Assembly (NCBI RefSeq): GCF_017874595.1
Contig: NZ_JAGILA010000007.1
Coordinates: 62,001 to 126,000 of the forward strand
Length of the DNA stretch: 64,000 nucleotides
Direction: 5' to 3'
From: Sinorhizobium kostiense
GTDB taxonomy: Bacteria; Pseudomonadota; Alphaproteobacteria; Rhizobiales; Rhizobiaceae
Shown: piece by piece, positions 26,301 through 34,773 of the stretch
How the letters are laid out: each line of letters opens with the position of its first letter
Position numbering within the stretch: the stretch's first letter is position 1
Position numbers and translations under genes: made by a program
The notes under the pieces: generated by a model
Database searches by the model: none
What the model was told of the DNA's origin: nothing
Seen by the model: the letters and a program-made list of their open reading frames with translations, nothing else

Positions 26301-27312
26301 CGACTTCCTTGGATATCGGCTTGAAGAGCTCGACGGAACGGGAAAGTCCCGATTGGAGGGCACGCTTGATGCCGGCGTCCATCCTGACGAGGTCGATGGT
26401 GTCAAGGAGAACTATTCCTATTCATTGGCCACGGGCGAGCCCTATGCACGAAGGCACCGTCTGCGGCGATTTGATGGCGAATATCGCTGGGTCGAAACGC
26501 GTGCTGCGCCGATGCGCAACGCCGAGGGCACCATCGTGCAATGGAATGTCATATGCCTCGATATCGACGGGGAAGTTCGGGCGGAAGAAAAGTTGCGCCT
26601 TGCCCAAGAGAGTCTTGCTCGCGCGAGTCAGGCAGCTAGCCTCTCCGAACTTTCGGCTTCTATCGCGCACGAGGTAAACCAGCCCTTGGCAGCCGTCGTG
26701 GCAAACTCGCACGCCTGCCAGCGCTGGCTCACGGCCGTACCGCCGAATATCGAGCGCGCGCAGCGCACGGTAGAGCGAATCGTCCGCGATGCCAACTCGG
26801 CGGCCGACGTCGTCAGCCGCATTCGCGCCTTGTTCAAGCAATCCATAGGCACGAGGATCAGTGCGGCGCTTGCCAGCGTGATCAGCGAGGTGCGCAACAT
26901 TCTGGCGGATGAGGCGGCGCGGCGGCGCGTTCGAATCGACTTGAAGATCGATGGCGATCTTCCGCCGATCGCAATCGATCATATCCAGATCCAGCAGGTT
27001 CTGATCAACCTCATTCGCAACGGCATGGAGGCGATGGGCTCTGTTGCGGGCGACAGGGTGGTTGGGATGCACGCGCGCCATATCGGGGAGGTGATTCAGA
27101 CCGAAATCAGCGATTGCGGCCCGGGCATTGAATTTCCCGACAGGATATTCGAGCCGTTCTTCACGACCAAATCAGACGGCATGGGCATGGGACTGGCGAT
27201 CTGCCGCTCGATCGTCGAGTTGCATGGCGGCCGATTGTGGGCGGAGAAGAACGAGCAGCAGGGAGCGACGTTCATCTTCACCTTGCCAGTCGAAGCAAAG
27301 GCAGCGCCATGA
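23311..27312 (+). CDS. MASE1 membrane histidine kinase with six tandem PAS units
   Basis: 1333 residues. Residues 1-290 are a MASE1-type membrane sensor ([39 protein letters not shown]). Six PAS/PAC units follow, starting at about 302, 431, 564, 697, 830 and 963; five are exactly 133 residues. Each carries an HPD motif and a GxYRWVE-like PAC strand. The kinase core starts near 1096: H box [16 protein letters not shown] (H1120), N box [11 protein letters not shown]1 DCGPGIEF, F box FEPFFTTK, G2 [14 protein letters not shown]. It is an inner-membrane autokinase; the signal is unknown. GGAG lies 6 bases ahead of ATG 23311. Its stop overlaps the ATG of the next gene (ATGA), so it is translationally coupled to its response regulator. 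Confidence 0.93.
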   Translation: MMSVWSHRPKFSHLGLFFAAYVLGCGFAQSLAIVPGTGVSIWPPGGLFMATLVLTPAYRWPWWVLSGCLAELFSNALWFDSPLPAALLIYIGNALEATAGAWLVNRVLGRPVRLETLQEVLAFVVLGAGIAPVVGATVGSATLAWFAIQSQSFTTAWPLWWIGDATGVLIVAPLVLVMFNSWHGKPRLSASQWMEACALGLILLFVAALSLSGYLPFAYIVMPPLLWAAVRFEFKGAAVSLTLLALITLMFTISGSSQIAGDPESQRQKHIMLQLFLAISALSALIVAAISRQHQLALLTVRQSERQLQQLIDAVPALIWCTTPEGIPCYLNKRVTDVTGVTLKDLIGPDGSRSLSVVHPDDRIAMDEAFARSFETGAPFVWRYRQRRANGPHRWVESRAEPLRDESGAIVQWYGVSVDIEDMMKAQEALRDRERELSQLVDMVPIPIWRLASDGEPTFFNKRLIDFLGLDVADYDTPNMAPLAAAIAAVVHPDDAARMGKALNHSIITGELFFMRYRLRRADGVYRWVEGRAEPMRDEGGRIVQWYGLSHDIDDQLRAEEALRQSERQLALLVDVVPVAIACLTPDGEPTFFNKRLSDFLGLDIAEMDKPGMTRLAAAIQTAIHPDDATEFGDELSRCLVTGESFSRKYRLRRADGVYRWMEGRAEPLRDHGGAIVQWYAVAIDIDDEVRAQEALRDRERELSQLVDMVPVHIRRLTPEGEPIFFNKRLIDFFGLDVGDMDKPGTSRLTTVIQTLIHPDDATGLLETVRRSLVTGDPFSMKYRMRRADGVYRWVDGRAEPLRDQSEAIVQWYVISVDVDDEMRAQEALRDRERELSQLVDMVPSLLWRLSPDGEPTFLNKRAINFLGLDLADLEKPGMSRLEAFIEAAVHPDDAVDLGEALNHSFVTGERFSKQCRLRRADGVYRWVQASAVPLSDESGRIVQWYGLSHDIDDQLRIQEALRDSERSLWQIVETLPAMIDCAAPDGEPVYRNPQLRDFLGYRLEELDGTGKSRLEGTLDAGVHPDEVDGVKENYSYSLATGEPYARRHRLRRFDGEYRWVETRAAPMRNAEGTIVQWNVICLDIDGEVRAEEKLRLAQESLARASQAASLSELSASIAHEVNQPLAAVVANSHACQRWLTAVPPNIERAQRTVERIVRDANSAADVVSRIRALFKQSIGTRISAALASVISEVRNILADEAARRRVRIDLKIDGDLPPIAIDHIQIQQVLINLIRNGMEAMGSVAGDRVVGMHARHIGEVIQTEISDCGPGIEFPDRIFEPFFTTKSDGMGMGLAICRSIVELHGGRLWAEKNEQQGATFIFTLPVEAKAAP
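24214..26595 (+). repeat. Six tandem PAS-coding units of about 399 bases
   Basis: Units start at 24214 (387 bases), 24601, 25000, 25399, 25798 and 26197 (399 bases each). Units 2, 4 and 5 share an identical start, [15 protein letters not shown], written with different synonymous codons. Units 2 and 5 share [16 protein letters not shown]. The pattern points to old internal duplications kept similar at the protein level. Confidence 0.85.
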
Positions 27313-27950
27313 CGGCGGATGATCAGGTTGTCTTCATCGTCGATGACGATGCACGCATTCGCGAGGCGCTTGGCGATCTGCTGGACTCGCACGGCATTCG
27401 CGCTATTGCCTTCGGATCAGCCGGCGAATATGTGAGCGCGGACAAGCCGGATGTCCCTGCCTGCCTCATTCTCGATGTCGAATTGCCGGATATCAACGGC
27501 CTCGATCTGCAGAGACAGATCGCGGATGGCGATCATCCGCCGATCGTGTTCATTACGGGGCACGGCGACATTCCATCTTCCGTGCGTGCGATCAAGCACG
27601 GCGCTGTGGATTTCCTGACCAAGCCCTTCAGCGATGCTGACCTGATAGCGGCAATCGGCGCGGCGATCGCCCAAGATCGGGAGAAGAGATCGGAACGCGC
27701 CGAACTGAACATTCTGGAACAACGCTACAGCGAGCTGACACCACGAGAGCGCGATGTACTGCCGCTCGTCGTGAGCGGTCTTCTCAATAAACAGGCGGCC
27801 GCTGAATTGGGCATCAGCGAGGTCACGCTGCAAATACACAGAAGAAACGTGATGCACAAAATGGCCGCAGCCTCGCTCGCCGATCTCGTGCGTATCGCGG
27901 AGAGGCTGGAAATACCGATCACCCACTCCCGTCGAGTGGGAGGGAATTGA
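27309..27950 (+). CDS. FixJ-type response regulator (receiver and LuxR-type HTH)
   Basis: 213 residues. The receiver domain (5-120) has the acidic pocket VDDD, phosphoacceptor Asp in [16 protein letters not shown], the Thr of FITGHGD and the Lys of FLTKPFS. The LuxR-type helix-turn-helix (about 145-205) has [20 protein letters not shown] and [20 protein letters not shown]. The ATG overlaps the kinase stop codon, making it the most likely direct partner of the six-PAS kinase. Output genes are unknown; FixJ homologues often activate a fixK gene, and one is encoded nearby. Confidence 0.92.
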   Translation: MTADDQVVFIVDDDARIREALGDLLDSHGIRAIAFGSAGEYVSADKPDVPACLILDVELPDINGLDLQRQIADGDHPPIVFITGHGDIPSSVRAIKHGAVDFLTKPFSDADLIAAIGAAIAQDREKRSERAELNILEQRYSELTPRERDVLPLVVSGLLNKQAAAELGISEVTLQIHRRNVMHKMAAASLADLVRIAERLEIPITHSRRVGGN

Positions 27951-27952
27951 GC

Positions 27953-28315
27953 ATGAATAAGACGAGACATGTCGTCGCGATTGTCGATGATGATGCAAGA
28001 CTACTTGAATCGGTGAGCGACCTGCTGGAATCGGCGGGTTATGTGGCCCGCAGCTTTTCGTCGGCGGGATCGTTGCTCGCCAATGGGCTGTCGGACCTGG
28101 ACGTGCTCATCACCGATATCGGGATGCCTGGAATGGACGGTCTTGAGCTTCGTGATCTTGTAAAGAAGTCACGTCCCGAACTGCCGGTATTTCTGATCAC
28201 GGGCCGCCACGAGATAGCGGATCAGGACCGCGCTCAAGGCATTAGCGGGTTTTTCCGCAAGCCTTTCGATGCCCAGGCCCTGCTCGCGGCCATTGCCATT
28301 GCTCTAGACAAATAG
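27953..28315 (+). CDS. Receiver-only response regulator
   Basis: 120 residues from ATG 27953, preceded by GGGAGGGAATTGAGC. It is a single receiver domain: IVDDDARLLESVSDLLESAG, the phosphoacceptor Asp in DVLITDIGMPGMDGLELR, VFLITGRHE and the Lys of FFRKPFD. With no output domain it may act as a phosphate sink or as an adaptor to another protein. It starts 2 bases after the first response regulator stop. Confidence 0.92.
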   Translation: MNKTRHVVAIVDDDARLLESVSDLLESAGYVARSFSSAGSLLANGLSDLDVLITDIGMPGMDGLELRDLVKKSRPELPVFLITGRHEIADQDRAQGISGFFRKPFDAQALLAAIAIALDK

Positions 28316-28327
28316 AAGGAGGGTGTC

Positions 28328-29026
28328 ATGGGAGTAGGTCAGCCTTTCCTGCGGGGATCGTCGTCATCGTCACCGAAGCGTAGGGGTGATGAGGATCAGC
28401 CACTGGTCATCATTGTCGACGACGACGCGTCGGTTCGCACGGCACTGTCGGAATTGATCCTGTCGGCGGGTTTCCAGCCGGTGAGCTTTGCCTCGACACG
28501 CGAATTGCTTGACGCAGATTTGTTGAACGCCCCCGGCTGTTTGATCCTCGATGTGCGTATGCCGGGGGAGAGCGGTCTCCATCTGCAGCGCCATCTGGCC
28601 GACAACGGCAACCCGAAGCCGATCATCTTCCTGACCGGGCATGGCGACATCCCGATGACTGTCGAGGCGATGAAGGCCGGTGCGGTGGATTTTCTCACCA
28701 AACCGGTGCGCGACCAAACGCTGCTTGACGCTGTCACTGCCGGCATTGCGATGGACGCCGAGCGGCGGGCCGCAGCGGCGATTTCCCGGCTCAACATCGA
28801 ACGCCTCGAGACGCTGACGCAGCGGGAGCGCGAGGTTCTCTACGAAGTGGCGCGCGGACGCCTCAACAAGCAGATCGCCTTCGATCTCGGTATCAGCGAA
28901 GTGACGGTTAAAGCGCATCGCAGCAGCGTCATGCACAAGATGGGGGCAGGCTCCGTCGGCGAACTGATCCGGGCCTGGGAGACACTGCCCCGGCAAATGC
29001 GCCCAGACCGGCGTTCGTTAACTTGA
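28328..29026 (+). CDS. Second FixJ-type response regulator
   Basis: 232 residues. A Ser-rich N-terminal extension of about 25 residues precedes the receiver (IIVDDDASVRTALSELILSA, Asp in LILDVRMPGESGLHLQ, FLTGHGD, FLTKPVR) and a LuxR-type helix-turn-helix (LTQREREVLYEVARGRLNKQ, DLGISEVTVKAHRSSVMHKM). The HTH differs from that of the first regulator in the recognition helix (TVKAHRSS against TLQIHRRN), so the two probably bind different sites. GAAGGAGGGTGTC precedes the ATG. It is the last gene of the kinase operon. Confidence 0.92.
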   Translation: MGVGQPFLRGSSSSSPKRRGDEDQPLVIIVDDDASVRTALSELILSAGFQPVSFASTRELLDADLLNAPGCLILDVRMPGESGLHLQRHLADNGNPKPIIFLTGHGDIPMTVEAMKAGAVDFLTKPVRDQTLLDAVTAGIAMDAERRAAAAISRLNIERLETLTQREREVLYEVARGRLNKQIAFDLGISEVTVKAHRSSVMHKMGAGSVGELIRAWETLPRQMRPDRRSLT

Positions 29027-29030
29027 AAAC

Positions 29031-29058
29031 GCTCTGCCGGGGATTAGCCCGGCAGAGC
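29031..29058 (+). terminator. Terminator-like hairpin after kinase operon
   Basis: GCTCTGCCGGG and CCCGGCAGAGC pair perfectly over 11 bases with a GATTAG loop, 5 bases after the last regulator stop. There is no strong T-run after it. Confidence 0.65.
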
Positions 29059-29240
29059 GGTTCCAGGTGACGGCCCACATCCGCTACGGCGAGTGTCTCG
29101 TTTTGGCGGCATGCGAGATGCTCTCACATACGGTCGCGCCACCGTTCTCTCTGTTGTTTTTGGCGCATTTGTGCGTTCCACCTGCCTGCAAAGTGCTCTA
29201 AGCGGCCCATCCTTCGCCTCCAAGACCAGTTGGACTGCCG

Positions 29241-30158
29241 TCAGTAATCCCAGAAGACAGGTACCCAACGAAAGTGGTCGCCATCGCCCGCCACGTGTCC
29301 GACGGACGGGAACGGCAGGTGCGTAGCCACCAACAGTTCGCCGGTCGCCGCCAGTTCCCGCAAAAGACGGACCCGGACGCGGGCTGCTTCCTCGGGGTCG
29401 TGTTCGAAGCCGTTGTACCACTCGGGGTGTTCGAACCCGACCTGGAACACGAGGTCGCCGGCGAACGTCAGCCCGTCGCCGCCGGACGCCACGCGGACCA
29501 CGCTGTGCCCCGGGGTGTGGCCGCCGGTGCGACGGACAACCACCCCTGGCGCCACCTCGGACTCCTCATCGAACAACCGTAGGTAGCTATGGTACTCTTT
29601 TACGAACCGCTTGGCAGCCGACCGAAGCGCGTCCGGGAACCCCGGGGGCATGGAGACGTGGGAGAAATCGGGCGTCTCCCAGAACTTGACCTCTGCCGCC
29701 GCCACATGGATCCGCAGGTCCGGACGCAGCCGCTCCTTCACACCCTCGACGAGCAGCCCGCCAATGTGGTCCATGTGCATATGGGTAAGCACCACGTCGG
29801 TCACGGACGCAAGATCAATGCCGGCGGCCTCCAGGCGCTTGATCAACTGCCCGGCCCGCGGCAAGTTCAATTCCGGGTCGAACCCTAGTCCAGCGTCGAC
29901 GAGTATGGTCTGGCTGCCGCTACGCACCACGACCACGTTCAGCGCCCAATCGTAAGCGTCCGGTGGCAGGAACATGTCATTCAGCCAGGCCGCCCGGACG
30001 TTCGGGTCGACGTTGTGGGCCAACATGGCGGTTGGAAGCGGTAGCACCCCATCGCTGACCACCAGCACGTCAATCTCGCCGACCCGCACCGCATAGCGCG
30101 ACGGAACCAACTCTTCGGGCCCCGATCTTGCGGGGTGTGAGGTGTTGTCCAAGTTCAT
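29241..30158 (-). CDS. MBL-fold metallo-hydrolase
   Basis: 305 residues from ATG 30158, with CAGGAG 7 bases upstream. The metallo-beta-lactamase fold is shown by the zinc motif THMHMDHIGG, GGHTPGHSV, LTFAGDLVF and the late His in ATHLPFPSVG. The family includes lactonases and other hydrolases; this form has a long N-terminal part (NVVVVRSGSQTILVDAGLG) typical of the AttM-like and related group, but the substrate is not readable. There is no signal peptide. The base composition looks more GC-rich, with more CGG and GGG-containing codons than its neighbours. It is a single gene on its strand. Confidence 0.85.
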   Translation of the reverse strand: MNLDNTSHPARSGPEELVPSRYAVRVGEIDVLVVSDGVLPLPTAMLAHNVDPNVRAAWLNDMFLPPDAYDWALNVVVVRSGSQTILVDAGLGFDPELNLPRAGQLIKRLEAAGIDLASVTDVVLTHMHMDHIGGLLVEGVKERLRPDLRIHVAAAEVKFWETPDFSHVSMPPGFPDALRSAAKRFVKEYHSYLRLFDEESEVAPGVVVRRTGGHTPGHSVVRVASGGDGLTFAGDLVFQVGFEHPEWYNGFEHDPEEAARVRVRLLRELAATGELLVATHLPFPSVGHVAGDGDHFRWVPVFWDY

Positions 30159-30822
30159 GGTTGTCTCCTGCTGACCAATTCTACGGGGGTTTGTTTCTGC
30201 ATGCGGCATGATGCGCTCCTCTCTCTCTCTCTCTTGCGTGATCGAGACGTGTCGTTCACGGGGCCATAGTTTCGGACGAAAGTAGCGGGCTCGGATTTGG
30301 GCGGGCAGTACCGGGAGGTATCGAGGCGGTCAGACTATGGTATCGGACCAATAGGCGCTCGGATGCCTGCATGTGCTAAAGCCCATCGTAAATTGATCGA
30401 TCGGGCGGAGCTTTTCAGCTCTTCTTCGACAATGGATCGGCAAGCCCCTTCCGACGTGGTGAGCTATCGCGCCCAAGGTGCATCCGTCCGATGCCGAATG
30501 GCGCGGATTTCCTCCACTTCATCGGGATTTTTTCGCTCGAAATGAGGGCTACCCCAATGCTTTCGTATCGTATGGCAACGACCTCGGTAGAGTAGTTTGG
30601 CATCACGATCCCTCGCATTCTCCCTGGCATCGGTCACGCCGACTGTCCTGGAGAGAACACATGCTGAATCATCAGACTGTTGCCCCTGGAAACCGGCCCC
30701 GCCGTGCCGGCTTGATCGCGCTACCCGCCCCGCCGACCCACACCTTATCAATCGAGACCGCGCGCTGCGCGGTTTGCCCATCGGCGAACACTTTGCAATG
30801 CACATTCGTGAGGAGGTCAATG
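30159..30822. other. Intergenic region between divergent MBL and reductase genes
   Basis: 664 bases without a recognisable gene. It has a (CT)8 repeat at 30219-30234 and open frames on both strands that lack ribosome sites or known domains. Confidence 0.5.
30219..30234. repeat. (CT)8 dinucleotide repeat
   Basis: Eight CT copies, reading as (AG)8 in the direction of the MBL gene, 60 bases ahead of its start codon. Slippage there could alter promoter spacing or the leader. Confidence 0.8.
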
Positions 30823-31587
30823 ATGAAAATCGTCGTAATTGGCGGCACCGGTCTCATCGGTTCGAAAACCGTGGAGCGGTTGCGCAAGAAGGGCCATGAC
30901 GTGTTGGCGGCATCGCCGAATTCAGGCGTCGACACGATCACCGGCACGGGTCTTGCCGAAGCTCTTGCCGGAGCGCGCGTGGTGCTGGACCTCGCAAACT
31001 CGCCATCGTTCGAAGACAAGGCCGTTCTGGAATTCTTCCAGACGTCGGGTCGCAATCTGCTCAGGGCGGGCGCTGCCGCCGGCGTGGAGCATCACGTCGC
31101 GCTCTCGATCGTCGGCATGGAGCGACTGCAGGGCAGCGGCTACATGCGCGCCAAGATGGCCCAGGAAGAGTTGATCAAGAGCTCCGGCATACCCTACACC
31201 ATCGTGCACTCGACGCAGTTCTTCGAGTTCATGGACGGCATCGCCCAGGCGGCAACGATCGGGCCGACCGTCCATCTGTCGCCCGCCTATGTGCAGCCGA
31301 TCGCATCGGATGACGTCGCCGATGTCATGGCGGAAGTCGCGCTCGCCGCCCCGGCGAACGGCACGATTGAGATTGGCGGCCCCGAGAAGGTCCGCCTCAA
31401 CGAAATCGTGGCGCGTCTCCTGGTTGCCAAAAATGATCCGCGTCAGGTCGTTGCCGATCCTCACGCCTTCTACTTCGGCGTGGAGCTGCAAGACGAGTCG
31501 CTCGTGCCCGGCACCAACGCAAGGCTTGGCCGAATCCGCTTCAACGACTGGCTAAGCCAGCATTCGCCTCAAAAAATGACCGCCTAG
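30823..31587 (+). CDS. NAD(P)-binding SDR/NmrA-like protein
   Basis: 254 residues. The atypical short-chain dehydrogenase fold begins at once with KIVVIGGTGLIGSKTVERL (GxxGxxG). HVALSIVGMERLQGSGYMRAK and YTIVHSTQFFEFMDG match NmrA-like NAD(P)-binding proteins, which often sense redox cofactors or reduce small substrates. Two ATG codons are adjacent; the second (30823) is best spaced from AGGAGG at 30811. The cupin gene follows 71 bases downstream on the same strand. Confidence 0.87.
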   Translation: MKIVVIGGTGLIGSKTVERLRKKGHDVLAASPNSGVDTITGTGLAEALAGARVVLDLANSPSFEDKAVLEFFQTSGRNLLRAGAAAGVEHHVALSIVGMERLQGSGYMRAKMAQEELIKSSGIPYTIVHSTQFFEFMDGIAQAATIGPTVHLSPAYVQPIASDDVADVMAEVALAAPANGTIEIGGPEKVRLNEIVARLLVAKNDPRQVVADPHAFYFGVELQDESLVPGTNARLGRIRFNDWLSQHSPQKMTA

Positions 31588-31605
31588 CAAACGGCCGGCG
31601 TTTGC
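31587..31605 (+). terminator. Hairpin at the reductase stop codon
   Basis: GCAAACG and CGTTTGC pair over 7 bases around GCCGG, starting in the stop codon and followed by AAGTTTTC. It may weaken read-through into the cupin gene. Confidence 0.4.
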
Positions 31606-31658
31606 AAGTTTTCCCGGCGGCTCAGTCCGACCATTTCGATCAGGCAGGAGACCAGACA

Positions 31659-32066
31659 ATGCTGAGACACATCCTCTCGACGGCGGCACTCGCCGTCATT
31701 CTTGCTACCGGTGCACAGGCGGACGACGGCCTGGCGAAGTTGACCGTCGTTTACGATCAGCAGCTACCCAACGTCGAGGGCAAGAGCATCAAGGCGGTGC
31801 TCGTCGAATATAGACCCGGCGGTAGCTCGCCCGCGCACACCCACCCCAAGTCGGCATTCATCTATGCCACCGTTCTTGAAGGGGCGATCCGGAGCCAGGT
31901 CAATAGCGGGCCGGAGAAGGTTTACCAAGCGGGCGAAAGCTTCGCGGAATTTCCGGGTGACTTTCATCGCGTCAGTGCAAACGCCAGCAGCACCGAGCCG
32001 GCGCGTCTGCTGGCCGTGTTCGTGGTGGACACCAACGAGACCAACCTGACAATCTTCGAAGATTGA
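31659..32066 (+). CDS. Exported cupin domain protein
   Basis: 135 residues. A signal peptide covers about 1-21 (STAALAVILATGAQADD). The single cupin barrel has the metal-binding pattern PAHTHPKSAFIYATVLEG (two His and, displaced, a Glu) and PGDFHRVSANAS (second motif His). Small secreted cupins of this kind have no assigned reaction. CAGGAG precedes the ATG. It follows the SDR gene and probably belongs to the same stress-linked set. Confidence 0.87.
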   Translation: MLRHILSTAALAVILATGAQADDGLAKLTVVYDQQLPNVEGKSIKAVLVEYRPGGSSPAHTHPKSAFIYATVLEGAIRSQVNSGPEKVYQAGESFAEFPGDFHRVSANASSTEPARLLAVFVVDTNETNLTIFED

Positions 32067-32551
32067 CATCTGGACCCATCGGTGTCGAAACGTCAGATGG
32101 CAGGCGTGCGGATTCTCTGGAAGATCCCCTGTCGCCGCAGCTGGTTGTCAACTTCAGCGGCACGCCCCTCGGGCGAGGGTCATACGATTCAAGAAAAACA
32201 AGACTGCGCTGCCCACCCGGACCCTTCACCGATGAAAAATATCCAGGCGGCTAGGTTTCTCGACCGCCTGGTTCGGTGGCTTGTCCGGGTCAGGGGAGGC
32301 ACCTAGGCGATGCATGATCTGCCACTTTCACCCCTCGACCAGCCCTGGGCATCGCAGATACCAGTGTCTGCCAATCTTTCACGCGGCACGCACGTATGAG
32401 GTCACGGTGCGCCAAACCGGATCGAGCATTCCGCTGCGGTCCTTCGAACTATTCATAGCGGCTTCCGACGATAGTCGGAATGCTGGAATTTTTCTCCATC
32501 GTCTTGGGTGGAATTGTCCTGTTCCTCTCGTCAACAGAATCTGATGTCGAA
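32067..32551. other. Intergenic region after the cupin gene
   Basis: 485 bases with no recognisable gene, less GC-rich toward the right end. One hairpin occurs at 32243-32271. Confidence 0.45.
32243..32271 (+). terminator. Weak terminator-like hairpin
   Basis: CCAGGCGG and CCGCCTGG pair over 8 bases around a 13-base loop, 177 bases after the cupin stop. There is no T-run. Confidence 0.3.
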
Positions 32552-33904
32552 ATGAAATTGAGTATGCGGTCCGAAATAAAGTCGACTGGTTCTGGCTCTT
32601 TCGCTCGGAGGCTGCGAAAGTTCGCAGCTTTACTATTGTCGCTACCGTGCATTCTCGTTCTTGCGGCTTGTTCAACAGAAAGGGACCGTGTCGGCGATTT
32701 GCGGACTGGGACAGAGGCTGCTGCTTCCAACGTTAAGCAGGATAACTCCCTCGATATACTTTACGTCACCGATCGAGCGCCTGCCGCTTCGGCTAATGGC
32801 GAACTCGCCTACAGCTCATTACGAGGTCGTTCAATGAGTTTCGGTTCAGTTACGCTTGCTCGCGGGCGGTCGCGCTTTCACGATGGGCCCGCTGGACAGC
32901 CTGACGCGTCGCTACAGGTTTCACGCACGACCAAAATAGGAGAATTTCCGCAGTCGCCTTACCCGATCGAACTCACGCGCCAAGGGCCTCGTCGGGTACC
33001 CGCAACTGTAGATGCCCATATGCGGGCAGCCGCTGGGTTGCAGGGTGAGGTGACCCGGCGCCTTGCGATGGCGAAACGCAAAGAAGTGGTCATTTTTATT
33101 CATGGCTACAACAACAGTTTCGACGATGCCGCCAAAGCCACTGGCAAGATATGCGATACCCTTTCTGCAGAGTTCGTGTGCGTTTCGCTCTCGTGGCCAG
33201 CGGGCGGATCGGGCGGCGCTTTTTACGGTTACAATATCGACCGGGAGTCCGGCGAGTTCGCAGCAGCGGATGTGAAGAAGGCTATTCGTATCATTTCCGC
33301 AACGGAAGCTATCAACCGTCTCCACCTCATCGCGCACAGTCGCGGCGCAGACGTGCTATTATCCGTCCTCCAGCAACTCGGAATGGAGGCCTACACCACC
33401 CGGTCTTCTCCTACCGAGCGCTACAAGATCAGTAATGTCGTGCTGTTCGCTCCTGACATCGATCTCGATGTTGCCACAGCAAGATTGTTCGGATTCGTGT
33501 CTGATCCCGACGCACCATTCGGAGCAAACGCGACCCCTCACGGCCTTTTGCCACCCGTAGGCTCGCTGCATCTCACAGTATATTCATCCACCCGTGACCA
33601 AGCGCTTGCCGTTTCAAGCGGTCTGTTCGGAAGCGTAGTGCGGCTCGGGCGATTAACCAGCGCAAGCATCAGCCCCAAGGAGGCGGGCTCGAATGCGTTG
33701 TGGAAGAATTCGCAGTTATTGGGTATCGCCGACTTTATCGAATACAGGGGAAGAGCGGACTTTGCGGGTCATAGCTATTTCCTGTCCGATCCGGCGGTTC
33801 AAAAAGATCTAGTTGCTTTACTTAGGAGTCGTCTTAAGGCTGGTGATCCCGGTCGGCCCCTCGTCGAAATAAAGCGTCCATTTTGGAGCGTTCTTCGGCG
33901 TTAG
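32552..33904 (+). CDS. DUF900 alpha/beta-hydrolase lipoprotein
   Basis: 450 residues from ATG 32552. The start is uncertain: no clear ribosome site is present, and ATG 32564 or upstream in-frame codons are possible. A hydrophobic stretch ends in a lipobox, LVLAAC, so the protein is probably anchored as a lipoprotein. The DUF900 esterase-like domain follows: DILYVTDR, VVIFIHGYNNSFDDAAKATG with the oxyanion HGYN, LSWPAGG, and the nucleophile elbow LIAHSRGADVLL (AHSRG). Substrate unknown. The base composition is lower in GC than its neighbours, which may indicate transfer. It converges with mazG, with 31 bases between the stops. Confidence 0.82.
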   Translation: MKLSMRSEIKSTGSGSFARRLRKFAALLLSLPCILVLAACSTERDRVGDLRTGTEAAASNVKQDNSLDILYVTDRAPAASANGELAYSSLRGRSMSFGSVTLARGRSRFHDGPAGQPDASLQVSRTTKIGEFPQSPYPIELTRQGPRRVPATVDAHMRAAAGLQGEVTRRLAMAKRKEVVIFIHGYNNSFDDAAKATGKICDTLSAEFVCVSLSWPAGGSGGAFYGYNIDRESGEFAAADVKKAIRIISATEAINRLHLIAHSRGADVLLSVLQQLGMEAYTTRSSPTERYKISNVVLFAPDIDLDVATARLFGFVSDPDAPFGANATPHGLLPPVGSLHLTVYSSTRDQALAVSSGLFGSVVRLGRLTSASISPKEAGSNALWKNSQLLGIADFIEYRGRADFAGHSYFLSDPAVQKDLVALLRSRLKAGDPGRPLVEIKRPFWSVLRR

Positions 33905-33935
33905 ACTAACGCGAGTATCACCTAACGGGATGCCG

Positions 33936-34769
33936 CTACGTCAACTGCCGTTCGATGGCTTTCGCCGCTTGCCAAAGTTCCTCCATTCGGTCGAGCGATG
34001 CGGAATCGAGCGTCTCGCCGCTCGCTTCCAATTCCCGCTCGATATGACTGAAGCGACGACGGAACTTGGTGTTTGTGCCGCGCAGGGCCATTTCCGGATC
34101 GGTGTCGACATGGCGACCGATATTGACGAGTGCGAAGATCAGGTCGCCGAGCTCGTCGGCGACCTTGCCCCGGTCGCCGCTCTTCAACGCCTGCCTGAGT
34201 TCGCCGACCTCCTCCTCGATCTTGTCGAGGATTGGCTCCGGCTCAGACCAGTCGAAGCCGACCTTCGCCGCCCGTTCCTGGAGCTTCAAGGCCTCGACCA
34301 GTGCCGGAAAGCTCCGCTGCACCGAACCCAAATGGCCGCTCATCGCCTCCTGCAACAGGCCCCGGCGAAGGCGGCGTGCCTTCCGGTCGGCTTTCTCGGC
34401 CTGCTTGATCTCGTCCCATTGCAGCTTGACCGCCTCGGGCGTGTCGGCATCCGAGCGGGCAAAGACGTGAGGATGTCGGCGGATCATCTTGCGGGTGACG
34501 GCCTCGACCACGTCGCCGAAGTCGAACTCGTCAGCCTCTTCCGCCATGCGGGCGTGATAGACCACCTGCAGAAGCAGGTCGCCCAGCTCGTCGCACAGAT
34601 CGTCCATGTCACGACGCTCGATCGCATCGACGACCTCATAGGCTTCCTCGATCGTATAGGGCTTGATCGTCTCGAAGGTCTGGACGATGTCCCAGGGGCA
34701 GCCGGTCTCCGGATGGCGGAGTGCGGCCATGATGTCGAGCAGACGTTGAATGTCGCGAGAAGGTTCCAT
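33936..34769 (-). CDS. mazG: Nucleoside triphosphate pyrophosphohydrolase MazG
   Basis: 277 residues, the normal length of the tandem-domain form. MazG cleaves NTPs and dNTPs to NMP and pyrophosphate, removing aberrant nucleotides. Two MazG motifs are visible: TIEEAYEVVDAIERRDMDDL with DELGDLLLQVVYHARMAEE in the first domain and KIEEEVGELRQAL with ADELGDLIFALVNIGRH in the second. It starts 4 bases after the deaminase stop on the same strand. Confidence 0.95.
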   Translation of the reverse strand: MEPSRDIQRLLDIMAALRHPETGCPWDIVQTFETIKPYTIEEAYEVVDAIERRDMDDLCDELGDLLLQVVYHARMAEEADEFDFGDVVEAVTRKMIRRHPHVFARSDADTPEAVKLQWDEIKQAEKADRKARRLRRGLLQEAMSGHLGSVQRSFPALVEALKLQERAAKVGFDWSEPEPILDKIEEEVGELRQALKSGDRGKVADELGDLIFALVNIGRHVDTDPEMALRGTNTKFRRRFSHIERELEASGETLDSASLDRMEELWQAAKAIERQLT

Positions 34770-34773
34770 CGGA

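Noticed and set aside
24214..26595. FixL-type heme oxygen sensor in the PAS kinase
   Set aside because: The recurring HPD motif is a general PAS_3-type feature, and no FixL-like heme pocket pattern was recognised, so oxygen sensing by heme is not claimed.
30464..30820. Minus-strand open frame in the MBL-reductase gap
   Set aside because: Arg/Ser-rich composition without a ribosome site or known domain; likely a spurious frame.
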